This document shows positions 42,230 to 50,597 of a stretch of DNA of 64,000 bases, in pieces. Source of the DNA: Geomonas sp. RF6. Lineage in GTDB: Bacteria > Desulfobacterota > Desulfuromonadia > Geobacterales > Geobacteraceae. A program made the translations under genes and the position numbers. Below the pieces are notes generated by a model. The model made no database searches and was not told the DNA's origin. It worked only from the letters and a program-made list of their open reading frames with translations. Every line of letters begins with the position of its first letter. Positions within the stretch are counted from its first letter, which is position 1. The stretch lies in assembly GCF_021044625.1 (NCBI RefSeq), contig NZ_CP087999.1, positions 2,001,001 through 2,065,000 of the forward strand, in the 5' to 3' direction.

Positions 42230-43321
42230 TCACGCAGACTGGCAAGTCCGGCAGAGAACCTTTCCCCCGAACCGCTTCTTGTTCATTCGGCAGAAGTAGG
42301 CAACCTTCTTATCCACTGAAGTCCCGCAGCTGTCACATTTCCCGTGTCCTTTTTCTTCCGTGTCCGCCATATCCGTCAGGTCGATGATATCGGGCTCTTC
42401 GACAGATACCGGCTTCTTCTGGCAAGTCTGGCAGAGGACTTTCCCGCCAAACCTCACCTTGTTAATCCTGCAGAAGTAGACGACCTTGCTCTCGACCTCA
42501 ACGCCGCAGGATTCACACCTCATGTTCTTCGCCTGGTTGGCGGTCCCATAAGTCACCGGCTCCTCCTTTACGGCCGCGTTGCCACTCTGGACGCACACAC
42601 CGAACTTGTCCGCGTAGTTGATTTTCGCGGGTCGATGGAGGCGAGCCAAGGACCGGGCGAAGGTTTCCAGCGTTTCAGTCGACACCATCTTCGCCGCCGT
42701 TGCCAGGGTATTGACCACTCCCATCGCATCGACACGCTTTCCGATCGATTCCACCAGGGCATCAGCCTTGATAACCATGCTCGCATCAAATTTGGCAGCG
42801 GCAGGGCGATCAATCCGGGAATTGGGCGCCACCAGGACGTAATTGTGATACGCCGCAGGCATGGTAATGCCCAGTCTTGTCGGCAGCAGCTCGCGCTGAT
42901 TTACAACCTTCTCCAGCAGGCTGATATGCCTTTTGTTCTGTTCAATCGGGGATTCGATTCCGACGTAGGACTTACCGTTCCAGGCGAGGAACTCACCTTC
43001 AGGGGAAATTTTAATGCCGTAATAGTAGTTCTTCGATTCCAGTACGTAGATATCGAGAAAGCGGTTGATGAGCAGATGGTCGATTTGTGCCACGAAGCCC
43101 TTGAACTCCAGCCGCAAGTCATGAATGATGGCCCAGTTGGGGCTGTCGTGGTACCGGAAATTGATGTAGTAGGCGGAGCTTTCCTCCCCCCGGACGCCGG
43201 AGCCGATGCACTTGGCTTCTCGCTCTATCAGGAACCGCTGTTTAGCAGAGATTTGATATTGCAGCAGCCGATGCAATTCCATCACATCGGTTCCGCGGTC
43301 GTCACTATTCTTGATAATCAT
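42230..43321 (-). CDS. NERD-domain nuclease-like protein with duplicated zinc ribbon
   Basis: A protein of 363 residues. The N-terminal NERD domain (about 30-150) keeps nuclease-type residues Asp81 (AQIDHLLI) and Glu95-x-Lys97 (VLESKNYYYG). A middle helical region follows. The C-terminus has two copies of one zinc ribbon, Cys269/272/284/297/300 and Cys329/332/344/357/360, both with YFCR-NK-RFGGKVLC. NERD proteins are suspected DNA-processing enzymes, often in mobile or defence settings. GGAGGACGAGG precedes the ATG. Confidence 0.85.
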   Translation of the reverse strand: MIIKNSDDRGTDVMELHRLLQYQISAKQRFLIEREAKCIGSGVRGEESSAYYINFRYHDSPNWAIIHDLRLEFKGFVAQIDHLLINRFLDIYVLESKNYYYGIKISPEGEFLAWNGKSYVGIESPIEQNKRHISLLEKVVNQRELLPTRLGITMPAAYHNYVLVAPNSRIDRPAAAKFDASMVIKADALVESIGKRVDAMGVVNTLATAAKMVSTETLETFARSLARLHRPAKINYADKFGVCVQSGNAAVKEEPVTYGTANQAKNMRCESCGVEVESKVVYFCRINKVRFGGKVLCQTCQKKPVSVEEPDIIDLTDMADTEEKGHGKCDSCGTSVDKKVAYFCRMNKKRFGGKVLCRTCQSA

Positions 43322-43350
43322 CCTCGTCCTCCAGCATGGTGTGGCGAAGG

Positions 43351-43380
43351 ACTATACCAGACCCCTCCGGTACATATCAA
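43351..43380 (-). promoter_or_regulatory. Sigma-70-like promoter of the NERD gene
   Basis: Minus-strand TTGATA, 18-bp spacer, TATAGT, giving a leader of about 25 bp. Confidence 0.65.
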
Positions 43381-43724
43381 CCCTGTGGAAGAGGGGGACG
43401 CCCTGAAAGCGCCGGTAAAAGCCGGCGAAGAGTAGGAGGTGCAAGTCGTCCATATAGTAGTGAGAAGCGATCAGCCATAGCCCCGAGTGGTGCGTTGGCC
43501 CATCGTAAGGTGGGAAGGGAAGCGTTCACAGGGGGACATGTACGCATGGCTATTGAGCTCCGAAACCACCCAATCCGAGTGCCGACCTATTAGGGCGGCG
43601 GGGAAGGCAACATAGTTCGCCGCGATAGCGCGAGTGGTGAATCGGCTCGGCGGAGTCAGAGAGCCAGGGCATGCATGCAAGCTGTTTGCACGGAAACCGG
43701 GAGAGCACATGGGCGGGGAGCGAG
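43381..43724. other. Gene-free interval before the RAYT element, possible intron remnant
   Basis: The 344 bp include AGGAGGTGCAAGTCGTCC, ATTGAGCTCCGAAACCACCC and GGCGGGGAAGGCAACATA, which resemble the 5' RNA part of some bacterial group II introns. No reverse transcriptase frame or catalytic domain V was found, so this would be a fragment at best. Confidence 0.3.
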
Positions 43725-44769
43725 GGGTCGCGTCTGTACATTTACAAAAACTAATCCTTTAGTATGGTGGATGGCGAGTAGTCATCTCATCAACTGTAGG
43801 AGGACCTATGTCCCGAGCGCTACGGATGGAATACCCCGGTGCCTTTTATCATGTGACCTCACGAGGAAATGAACGGAAAGAGGTATTCAAGACGCAGAAG
43901 GATCGGGAGAAGTTCCTGGAGTATCTTGGGAGTGCCACGGAGCGCGATGGGGCGATCATCCATGTCTGGTGTCAGATGAGTAATCACTACCACCTGCTTC
44001 TGGAGACGCCTCGCGGCAACCTGTCAGAGATAATGCACCACGTGAATGGAGCCTATACCACTTACTTCAACGTCAAAAGAAAAAGGTCCGGTCATCTCTT
44101 CCAAGGGAGATACAAGGCTATTCTTGTCGAGGCAAGTCAATATGCCACTGAGATTTCCCGATACATTCATCTGAATCCGGTACGGGCAGGCATAGTGGAG
44201 CGCCCTGAAGAGTACCAGTGGTCGAGTTACCGAGGCTACATTGGGGAAGGCCCAGTTCCAAGGTGGTTGCGGACGGAATTTATCGAGGAGTTTTTCGGGA
44301 CAAAGACCAAAGAAGCACAGGTGAAGTACCGCGGTTTCGTGGAGGAGGCGCTCAACGGTGAGTGCGAAAGCCCGTTAGCGGGAGTGGTAGCGGGGTCGAT
44401 ACTGGGTAGGGAGGATTTCGCGGAGACCGTCATTGCCGCGTACCTAGATAAGGACGAGAGAGACGTCAATGTGCCTGCGCTGGGGCAGATATTGGTACCG
44501 GCAGGGCCTGCGCCTGAAGAAATCGTTGGGACGGTTGAAGCAGTTTTTGGTGACAGCAAGAAGAAAGCACGTCAGGCAGCGATGCACTTTTGCCATAGGT
44601 ACAGTGGGGCGAAGCTTCGTGAGATAGCAGGACTATTCGGAGTAAAGGATGCGGCGATTACTGCCGGAAGCCGCCGCTTCGCGGTGCAGTTGGAAGACGA
44701 TGCGAGGTTGAGGGAGATGGCGGAGACGGTAAGGAAGGCGCTGGAATTTAAAATGTACAGACGCGACCC
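43725..44769 (+). mobile_element. RAYT element with flanking 19-bp inverted repeats
   Basis: GGGTCGCGTCTGTACATTT at 43725-43743 is matched exactly by its reverse complement at 44751-44769, enclosing one REP-associated transposase gene. The right repeat codes for the last residues of the protein. A third, slightly changed copy is at 44928-44946. Confidence 0.75.
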
Positions 44770-44773
44770 TTAG
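43808..44773 (+). CDS. REP-associated tyrosine transposase (RAYT, Y1 HUH family)
   Basis: A protein of 321 residues. The HUH motif is SNHYHLLLE (His60, His62), and the catalytic Tyr is probably Tyr119 in ISRYIHLNPVRAG. After the transposase domain (1-180), the C-terminal part resembles a DnaA-like helix-turn-helix region (ALNGE to ITAGSRRFAVQLEDD). RAYTs act as single-strand nucleases on REP palindromes and are usually single-copy domesticated genes. AGGAGGACCT precedes the ATG. Intact. Confidence 0.9.
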   Translation: MSRALRMEYPGAFYHVTSRGNERKEVFKTQKDREKFLEYLGSATERDGAIIHVWCQMSNHYHLLLETPRGNLSEIMHHVNGAYTTYFNVKRKRSGHLFQGRYKAILVEASQYATEISRYIHLNPVRAGIVERPEEYQWSSYRGYIGEGPVPRWLRTEFIEEFFGTKTKEAQVKYRGFVEEALNGECESPLAGVVAGSILGREDFAETVIAAYLDKDERDVNVPALGQILVPAGPAPEEIVGTVEAVFGDSKKKARQAAMHFCHRYSGAKLREIAGLFGVKDAAITAGSRRFAVQLEDDARLREMAETVRKALEFKMYRRDP

Positions 44774-44779
44774 CAGTTT

Positions 44780-44952
44780 CAGTGGGGCGAAGCTTCGTGA
44801 GATAGCAGGACTATTCGGAGTAAAGGATGCGGCGATAACTGCCGGAAGCCGCCGCTTCGCGGTGCAGTTGGAAGACGATGCGAGGTTGAGAGAGATGGCG
44901 GAGACGGTAAGGAAGGCGTTGGAATTTAAAATGTACAGACACGACCCTTAGC
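44780..44952 (+). repeat. Duplicated 3' end of the RAYT gene
   Basis: These 173 bp repeat 44602-44774 with only a few substitutions (for example T to A at ATTACTGCC, G to A in the terminal repeat). The copy has no start and is a non-functional tail. The arrangement is consistent with slippage or one-ended transposition at the terminal repeat. Confidence 0.9.
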
Positions 44953-45217
44953 TTAGCCTCTACCCTTAGCTTAGCCTCTCTGCAGCGCAGCCAAGCATCT
45001 GGGACGGCGTCCATCAGGCCATGCAGCGCCTTTTCGGGTAGGTAGGGGGCACCCCCCCCGAGATCCGAAGATCGTGCTGATCCTGGAGGACCAAGCCGCA
45101 GAGCGGTACCTGGAGTTGCGGCCGTGGCAGAATCCTACGGGATCATGGCGCCGTGGGGCCCGTACCTTCGGCTGCTGCCACTAAATGCTAAGCGTGTAAA
45201 CGCACGCCGGCTTGCAT
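44953..45217. other. Gene-free interval after the RAYT tail
   Basis: It contains a short direct repeat CCCTTAGCTTAGCCTCT and a frame KIVLILEDQAAERYLELRP without a start, which may be a remnant of a lost gene. Confidence 0.4.
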
Positions 45218-46807
45218 TTATTCAGCTGCAACCGCAGCGACCGCAACCGGTGCAGGTGTAAGTGCAGGCTCTGGCTTAGGCGCCTCCGTTGCCAGCTGGA
45301 CCTTTTCGGCCAAAATATCAGCGGCACGTTCAATTTCTACCTTACGAAGGTCGACATGGCCGACTGTATCGGCAATGCCGACGACCTTCACGTCGTCAAC
45401 AAGGAGCGGAAGGAGGTATTCCTGTGTTCTCTTCTTCGCAGCGCTCTTTCCGATAGAGACCTCGAACTCTGTCCAGTCCCGCTCGGGGTAGGTTTCCGAC
45501 AGAAACACGACCATATACAACGCCTCGGAAGAGTAGACTTGTGCCAGCAAAACCCGGAGGTCCTGGCCCCAAAGGAGCGCTTGCTGGTCGAAGTCATAGA
45601 ATACGGAAAGACCCCTATCCTCGAGAGCCCGGACGAATTCCTCAACCGTCGGCCTGATTTCCCCGGCAAAGGAGACAGCAACATCATAGGGGTATTGCGA
45701 GTTCCGGATCGTGATGCGCTTGCGGATCTCTTCGATGTCCACCAAGTTCATGTAGAAGCGGAAGGTGGGATCTTCGATCGAAATGGCTTTGCCTTTCACG
45801 AAGTGAATCGTGTCGTCCAGGCCTTGCTCAGAGATGACCTCTTCAAGATTGTTCAAGCAGTTATAGAAGGATGTAGCCTTCCGCTTCCGCTCCTCTCGCT
45901 CAGGTACAACCCCGACAACGTCCTGGTAAAGGCTAGCCGTTGGAATCTCGGAGCGACGGTCACGGGCGATGCAAGTGACAATATCGAAGTACGTGTTGTG
46001 AACGGCTCGAGCTCGGCGCTTCCCTTGGGCCAGCCCCACAACCTTGTTCATGTACTTCGCGTGGAAGACCCGAAGTACGGACTCCCTCAGGTCTTTCAGG
46101 TCGTAGTGGATGTCCTTGGGATCGCCTTCAACGGTTTCGTCCACTTCGGCCTCGATGCAGCAAGTCTTGCAGATGACCTGGATGACGGACGGAACGCAAT
46201 TGGAGGCGGCAATTATTTGTCCGCAGAGGCTGTCGCCGAACTTGACGTTGAGGGCTTCTTCTCCGAGGCGGATCAAGGTGCGCACGAACCCCTCGTCTTG
46301 CTCCCTCATCTCAAACGGGTCATTCCGGATCCCGAGTTCTGGATCCGCACCGTAGAGGTCCGCTGCGGAAGATGCAATACCGATCACGACGAAGCGGACG
46401 TCCTTCTCGTGCCATAACTTCAGGAGCTTTGCGATTTCGAGCTTAGCTCCAGTGGAGAGGTGATGGAAATCATCGATCACGGTGAAATAAACAAGCTTCA
46501 GCAGGTCGGTGATTTCATCGAAATCCTCAGAGCTACGCAGCGCGCGTGCGAGGACAGATAAGCCGGCATCTACACCTGCGAATTGGCGACCATTGATCCA
46601 AAGGATGTCTTTGGGGGATATTCCGAGTTCCCGGAGAGCATGCGTAACGAGGGTGGTTTTCCCGGTGCCAGAGGCACCAGATATGGTTACATGCTTCCCC
46701 TTCGTTTTGAACGAGGATCGGATGTGGGCGAAGTTGCTCGGCGGTACAAACGTGACCTCTGGATATGCTGCTTCGTTGAAGACCTGTTCAAGAGTGAAGG
46801 TTTTCAT
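45218..46807 (-). CDS. P-loop ATPase fused to a C-terminal TIR domain (candidate defence gene)
   Basis: A protein of 529 residues. An AAA/STAND-like ATPase occupies about 30-250, with Walker A GASGTGKT (44-51) and Walker B YFTVIDDF (Asp112-Asp113). A helical linker follows. The TIR domain is at about 374-500: YDVAVSFAGE, GLSVFYDFDQQALLWGQDL and DWTEFE (444-449), which probably contains the catalytic Glu for NAD+ cleavage. The tail is Ala-Pro-rich. TIR proteins of this build act in bacterial immunity by NAD+ depletion. ATG 46807 fits the promoter better than the GTG at 46840. Confidence 0.85.
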   Translation of the reverse strand: MKTFTLEQVFNEAAYPEVTFVPPSNFAHIRSSFKTKGKHVTISGASGTGKTTLVTHALRELGISPKDILWINGRQFAGVDAGLSVLARALRSSEDFDEITDLLKLVYFTVIDDFHHLSTGAKLEIAKLLKLWHEKDVRFVVIGIASSAADLYGADPELGIRNDPFEMREQDEGFVRTLIRLGEEALNVKFGDSLCGQIIAASNCVPSVIQVICKTCCIEAEVDETVEGDPKDIHYDLKDLRESVLRVFHAKYMNKVVGLAQGKRRARAVHNTYFDIVTCIARDRRSEIPTASLYQDVVGVVPEREERKRKATSFYNCLNNLEEVISEQGLDDTIHFVKGKAISIEDPTFRFYMNLVDIEEIRKRITIRNSQYPYDVAVSFAGEIRPTVEEFVRALEDRGLSVFYDFDQQALLWGQDLRVLLAQVYSSEALYMVVFLSETYPERDWTEFEVSIGKSAAKKRTQEYLLPLLVDDVKVVGIADTVGHVDLRKVEIERAADILAEKVQLATEAPKPEPALTPAPVAVAAVAAE

Positions 46808-46840
46808 GCTTGGGTTACCTGCCTGATCTTTTTGAGCCAC

Positions 46841-46868
46841 TTTAGACTAAGTGCCTTCATTGGAGCAA
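46841..46868 (-). promoter_or_regulatory. Possible promoter of the ATPase-TIR gene
   Basis: Minus-strand TTGCTC, 16-bp spacer, TCTAAA. The start site would lie near 46834, downstream of the alternative GTG at 46840. Confidence 0.4.
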
Positions 46869-47163
46869 GGCGAAAAATTCGTGGCGCGGAGAAGAAACCG
46901 TCTCCTGATCCCCGGGCCGCCCCGGGGCCTGCTCGCCAGCCCAGGCCAAGAGGCAGCGGGGGTACCCCGCCGTGCACGAGGTCGCTCGGAATGGTGGGAG
47001 AGGGACGGGGAGTAGGCGTGCCCGACTTGTGTGAAAGAACGGGACGCCCTAGAAATTTGCGTTCTCCTTTCACATCTTCATACGACTTAGAGGGTAGAAG
47101 AAAAATGAGCCGTACCCCGAAGAGTTACGGCTCATTCTTTACGACATCATTTTTTTACCTACG
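46869..47163. other. Gene-free interval between the ATPase-TIR gene and ssb
   Basis: About 295 bp with a GC-rich inverted stretch CCCCGGGCCGCCCCGGGG at 46910-46927 and the ssb terminator. No convincing frame was seen. Confidence 0.5.
47105..47135 (-). terminator. Rho-independent terminator of ssb
   Basis: A perfect 10-bp stem ATGAGCCGTA/TACGGCTCAT with an 11-nt loop. On the minus strand it is followed by TTTTTCTT. Confidence 0.8.
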
Positions 47164-47607
47164 TTAGAACGGGATCTCGTCGTCCGCGTTGAAGACCGGC
47201 TCGTCGTAGGTGCTCCCCTGGCCGTAGCCGCCGCCCTGGGAAGGGCGGGACTGCTGGCGCTGGCCGCCGCCTTCGCCTTTGCCGGAAAGCATCTGCATCT
47301 TCTCGCCGACGATCTCGGTGGTGTAACGATCCTTGCCGTCCTTGTCCTGCCATTTCCTGGTCTGCAGGCGCCCTTCGATGTACACGGTCTTTCCCTTGCT
47401 CAGGTACTCGCCTGCGATCTCCGCAAGCCGCGCCCACAGGGTGACGTTGTGCCATTCAGTCTTCTCTTCCCACTCGCCGTTCTTGTTCTTGATACGGTCC
47501 GAGGTCGCCAGCGAGAAGGAAGCAACTGCGGTACCCGATGCGGTATAGCGCAGCTCCGGATCCTTTCCGAGGTTTCCGATCAGCATCACCTTGTTAAGAC
47601 TGGCCAT
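47164..47607 (-). CDS. ssb: Single-stranded DNA-binding protein
   Basis: A protein of 147 residues with the OB fold at 1-108 ([52 protein letters not shown]), a Gly-Gln-rich linker and the acidic tip DDEIPF that binds partner proteins. SSB coats single-stranded DNA in replication and repair. AAGGAG precedes ATG 47607; the longer frame to 47667 lacks support. Confidence 0.96.
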   Translation of the reverse strand: MASLNKVMLIGNLGKDPELRYTASGTAVASFSLATSDRIKNKNGEWEEKTEWHNVTLWARLAEIAGEYLSKGKTVYIEGRLQTRKWQDKDGKDRYTTEIVGEKMQMLSGKGEGGGQRQQSRPSQGGGYGQGSTYDEPVFNADDEIPF

Positions 47608-47703
47608 TCTTTCGTTCTCCTTTTTTTCTCTTATCAGAATTCCAAAACTTATCGTCACCGGCACCATCCGGAGCCGGACGCGTTGGCGGTTCAGGTGCCG
47701 CGC

Positions 47704-47732
47704 ATATTACAACAATTTCCGGGACCAAGCAA
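47704..47732 (-). promoter_or_regulatory. Sigma-70-like promoter of ssb
   Basis: Minus-strand TTGCTT, 17-bp spacer, TAATAT, about 95 bp upstream of the ssb start. Confidence 0.55.
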
Positions 47733-47803
47733 AGGAATATCCTCGGCAAGAAAGGGGGGATGCGAAGGTTGGGGTCACCCTGCTTGCGACGCCAGAGGCA
47801 AGA

Positions 47804-48670
47804 TCAGGACCTCGCCTCCTCCAGCCGGATCTCGAAGAACTTCGGCCAGCGCTTTCCCGTCACCACCAGCCGGTCGTTGGTGGCGTCGTAGGCGATGCCG
47901 TTTAATACATCTGTCCGCTCGCGCTCCTCCGGGAGGAGGAGCCCCTTCAGATCTATCCACCCCGTTACCTCCCCCGTCGCGGGATTTATCTTCACGATAT
48001 AGTCGGTGCGCCACACGTTGGCGAAGATCTCCCCTTTTACGTACTCCAGCGCGTTCAACTGCGCCAGCGGGACGCCGTGGCAGGTGACCTTGATACTCCG
48101 GTCGGTTGTGAAGCCGTCGGGATTCACGAAGCGGATCGTGCTGGAGCCGTCGCTGACGATCAGGTGCGTGTCGTCGTGGGTGAGCCCCCACCCTGCTCCA
48201 TCGACGCTGAAGTCCCCCACGTGGCGCAGGTTTTCCCTGTTGTAGATGAATCCCGCGCCGGAGAGGGTCAGCTGGTAGATGCGGTCGTTGAAGACGGTGA
48301 TCCCCTCGGCGAAGTACTCGCCGGGGATGCTGCGCCTCTCGATGACTTGCCCGGAGCCGGGCACGATCTGCAGGAGCGCGGAGGCCTCGTACAGCCCGCT
48401 GCTTTCCAGCAGCGTCCCCTCGTGGAAAACGATCCCTTCGGTGAAGGCCCAGTTGTGGTGCGGCCAGCTTTTCACGACCTTGTAGGTGTAGAGGGGGATC
48501 GGGCGTCGTAACGGTCTTGCAGCCGCTGGCGAGGCGCCGGTTGCCTCTCCGGCCGTCCTGGTCGTGGAACGTACCAGTGTCTCAACGCTGGGGGCGCAGG
48601 AGGTGAGGGTGAGGGACGCGAGCAGGAGAAGGGGTGACGCAAAAAGTGTGGGGGCAATCTTGATTTTCAT
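47804..48670 (-). CDS. Glutaminyl-peptide cyclotransferase-like lipoprotein
   Basis: A protein of 288 residues with a lipoprotein signal (LLLLASLTLTSC). The body is that of the beta-propeller glutamine cyclotransferase family: HHNWAFTEGIVFHEGTLLES, YFAEGITVFNDRIYQLTL, DGAGWGLTHDDTHLIVSDGS, LNALEYVKGEIFANVW and GIAYDATNDRLVVTGKRWP. The enzymes convert N-terminal Gln to pyroglutamate on exported proteins. ATG 48670 is chosen for the signal peptide; upstream codons to 48856 are not expected to be used. Confidence 0.88.
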   Translation of the reverse strand: MKIKIAPTLFASPLLLLASLTLTSCAPSVETLVRSTTRTAGEATGASPAAARPLRRPIPLYTYKVVKSWPHHNWAFTEGIVFHEGTLLESSGLYEASALLQIVPGSGQVIERRSIPGEYFAEGITVFNDRIYQLTLSGAGFIYNRENLRHVGDFSVDGAGWGLTHDDTHLIVSDGSSTIRFVNPDGFTTDRSIKVTCHGVPLAQLNALEYVKGEIFANVWRTDYIVKINPATGEVTGWIDLKGLLLPEERERTDVLNGIAYDATNDRLVVTGKRWPKFFEIRLEEARS

Positions 48671-49128
48671 AGCAAAGGGGGCTGCTTTGAACCCGGGACA
48701 GGAGCAGCCTGCCTGTGCATCAGGGGGGGCTTCAACGGTGATGGGCCCAGAATCCGGGGTCCGGGTCGCCGCAACATAGTTTGGGCAGAACCCCCGGAGC
48801 CCTCCACCCCGGATTCCAGTGTACTGGTCAATATACCAATTCTTTCGCAAAGTCAACGTTTTATGCGCGGCTGCAAAAGGTGGTCATGTCGAGAAGGCTC
48901 TGGAATGGGGGTGCGCTCTCAGCCAACTCCCGGCGGCCGCAACGAAGGGAGCCCACGGGGTGTGGCGGATCTTTAAGCCGCGGGCTCCAGCACAATGCTT
49001 ACCGCAACTTTCCACCCTTTCAAGGGGGGGGGCCTAAACGGCGTCGGGGCGACCGTTCATCGCCATAATTATTTGACTCCGCCTGTAAAAGCAAGTAAGT
49101 TAGCCGGGATAAATTCCGGAGTGTGTGA
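48671..49128. other. Gene-free interval between the cyclotransferase and plsC-like genes
   Basis: 458 bp with a CCACCCTTTCAAGGGGGGGG palindrome-like stretch at 49012, related in style to the GC palindromes, and the probable promoter of the acyltransferase gene. No convincing frame. Confidence 0.5.
49073..49101 (+). promoter_or_regulatory. Possible promoter of the acyltransferase operon
   Basis: TTGACT, 17-bp spacer, TAAGTT, about 25 bp upstream of the ATG. Confidence 0.45.
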
Positions 49129-49824
49129 ATGCTTAAATCCCGTCTGTACCTGCTTTTCCTGGTTACCTTTACCCTCTTTTGCTCAGCCGGCGCCGTCATC
49201 GGCGGCCTCATCGATAAAAGCGGTGCCCTCTCCCATTCCTGGGCCAGGTTTTGGGCGTTCGGCTGCCTGAAAGGGGGGGGAATCGGCCTCGATGTGCGGG
49301 GGGCGGAGCTGGTCCCGACGGACGGTCCCGTCATCTACATGGGGAACCATCAGGGGAACTTCGACATTCTCGCCCTCACCCGCGCCATTCCGCGCCGCTT
49401 CTCCTGGGTCGCCAAGGAGGAGCTCTTCCGCATCCCCCTCTTCGGCGGGGCGATGCGTCGCGCCGGCTACATCCCGCTCGACCGCAGCGACGGCAGAAAG
49501 GCACTGAAAAGCATCCAGCAGGCCGCAGCCGTCATCAGCGCCGGGCGCAGCGTGGTCATCTTTCCCGAGGGGACCCGCACCCTGGACGGCACGCTCCTCC
49601 CCTTCAAGAGAGGCGCCTTCATCCTCGCGGCGAAGGCGGGGGTTCCGATCGTTCCCTTCACCATAAACGGGAGCAGGGAGATCAATCCCCCCCATACTAC
49701 AATTCTCAATCCCGGGACCATCAGCATCACCTTTTCCGAGCCGGTCTACTGCAGCGGCGAAAAGGATGCGGCTCTCATGGACCGGGTGCGTGAGGCGATT
49801 TCGGCTCACCTGGAGGTGGCATAG
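49129..49824 (+). CDS. 1-acyl-sn-glycerol-3-phosphate acyltransferase (PlsC-like)
   Basis: A protein of 231 residues with one N-terminal membrane segment. The acyltransferase motifs are NHQGNFD (HX4D), GAMRRAGYIPLDR, and FPEGTRTLDGTLLPFKRGAF. The family makes phosphatidic acid from lysophosphatidic acid at the inner membrane. GGAG precedes the ATG, and the next small gene starts directly after the stop. Confidence 0.93.
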   Translation: MLKSRLYLLFLVTFTLFCSAGAVIGGLIDKSGALSHSWARFWAFGCLKGGGIGLDVRGAELVPTDGPVIYMGNHQGNFDILALTRAIPRRFSWVAKEELFRIPLFGGAMRRAGYIPLDRSDGRKALKSIQQAAAVISAGRSVVIFPEGTRTLDGTLLPFKRGAFILAAKAGVPIVPFTINGSREINPPHTTILNPGTISITFSEPVYCSGEKDAALMDRVREAISAHLEVA

Positions 49825-50007
49825 ATGTTGGCTCTTCATTTGTTGATGATCGCCGCGGGGCTCGCGCTGATCTTTTGGGGACTCCCTGCGGCGCACCGCC
49901 TGAAGAGCCCGCTGGACAAGGCGGCCGCTTTCGGGATTCTCTCCGGCGTCGTCATTGCGCTCCTGGGGGTGCTCCTCACCATGGCGCCGGACTTTTTCAA
50001 ACGATAA
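49825..50007 (+). CDS. Small two-helix membrane protein
   Basis: A protein of 60 residues with hydrophobic segments at about 3-20 and 35-53. The GAGGTGG ribosome site lies within the end of the acyltransferase gene, so the two are coupled. No family recognised; it may assist the acyltransferase. Confidence 0.65.
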   Translation: MLALHLLMIAAGLALIFWGLPAAHRLKSPLDKAAAFGILSGVVIALLGVLLTMAPDFFKR

Positions 50008-50074
50008 CCCCGCCGTCCTCCTCTGGTTTAGAGGCCGGGACAAGCGCGACTCGTGCATTTTCAAGGAAATCAGA

Positions 50075-50470
50075 ATGGCAAAAAAGCTGGCTCTCAACAT
50101 CGCCCTCGTCGCTGTGGTATCGATCGTCCTGCTGTGGGGTAACACCCTGTACCGTCAGCACGTCCAGTTCGACAAGGGTGAGAAAGCGTATGCTGCCGGG
50201 GACTTTGTCGGTGCAGTAGCCGGGTACGATGCGGCGATCCACATGTACACCCCGGGAAGCTCCCTCGTGGAGCGCGCCGCCCAGAAACTGTGGGAAATAG
50301 CCGAGGTGTGCGAGCGCAGTGGCGATGTCCCCCGTGCTCTGGTGGCGTACCGGTCCCTCAGAAGCGCCTTTTATGGCGTCGCCGGCCTCTATTCCCCCGG
50401 GACCGACTGGATCGCCAAATGCGATGCACGCATCGCGGGACTGGTGCAGAGGCAGCAGGGGCAACGGTAA
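50075..50470 (+). CDS. TPR-like membrane-anchored protein
   Basis: A protein of 131 residues. One N-terminal membrane segment (8-24) is followed by helical hairpins resembling tetratricopeptide repeats (KGEKAYAAGDFVGAVAGYDA, AEVCERSGDVPRALVAYRSL). CAAGGAA precedes ATG 50075. It probably mediates protein contacts at the inner membrane. It may be the last gene of the plsC-like operon. Confidence 0.7.
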   Translation: MAKKLALNIALVAVVSIVLLWGNTLYRQHVQFDKGEKAYAAGDFVGAVAGYDAAIHMYTPGSSLVERAAQKLWEIAEVCERSGDVPRALVAYRSLRSAFYGVAGLYSPGTDWIAKCDARIAGLVQRQQGQR

Positions 50471-50597
50471 GAAATTTTCGATCGCGGCAGTCTCCGGTGC
50501 GTCCACCCCCACCGATGCTTGCGGGGCGGACGAAGCAGCCGGCGGCTGAGAGAGCGTCTCGTTATATAAAACGGCTGCCGCGACAGAAGGAATGTAA

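Noticed and set aside
45060-45180. Possible gene remnant reading KIVLILEDQAAERYLELRP
   Set aside because: No start, short, and no family recognised; kept only as a note on the gap.
46905-47045. Possible second intron or retron RNA before ssb
   Set aside because: The GC-rich inverted stretch is short, and no reverse transcriptase is found in the window.
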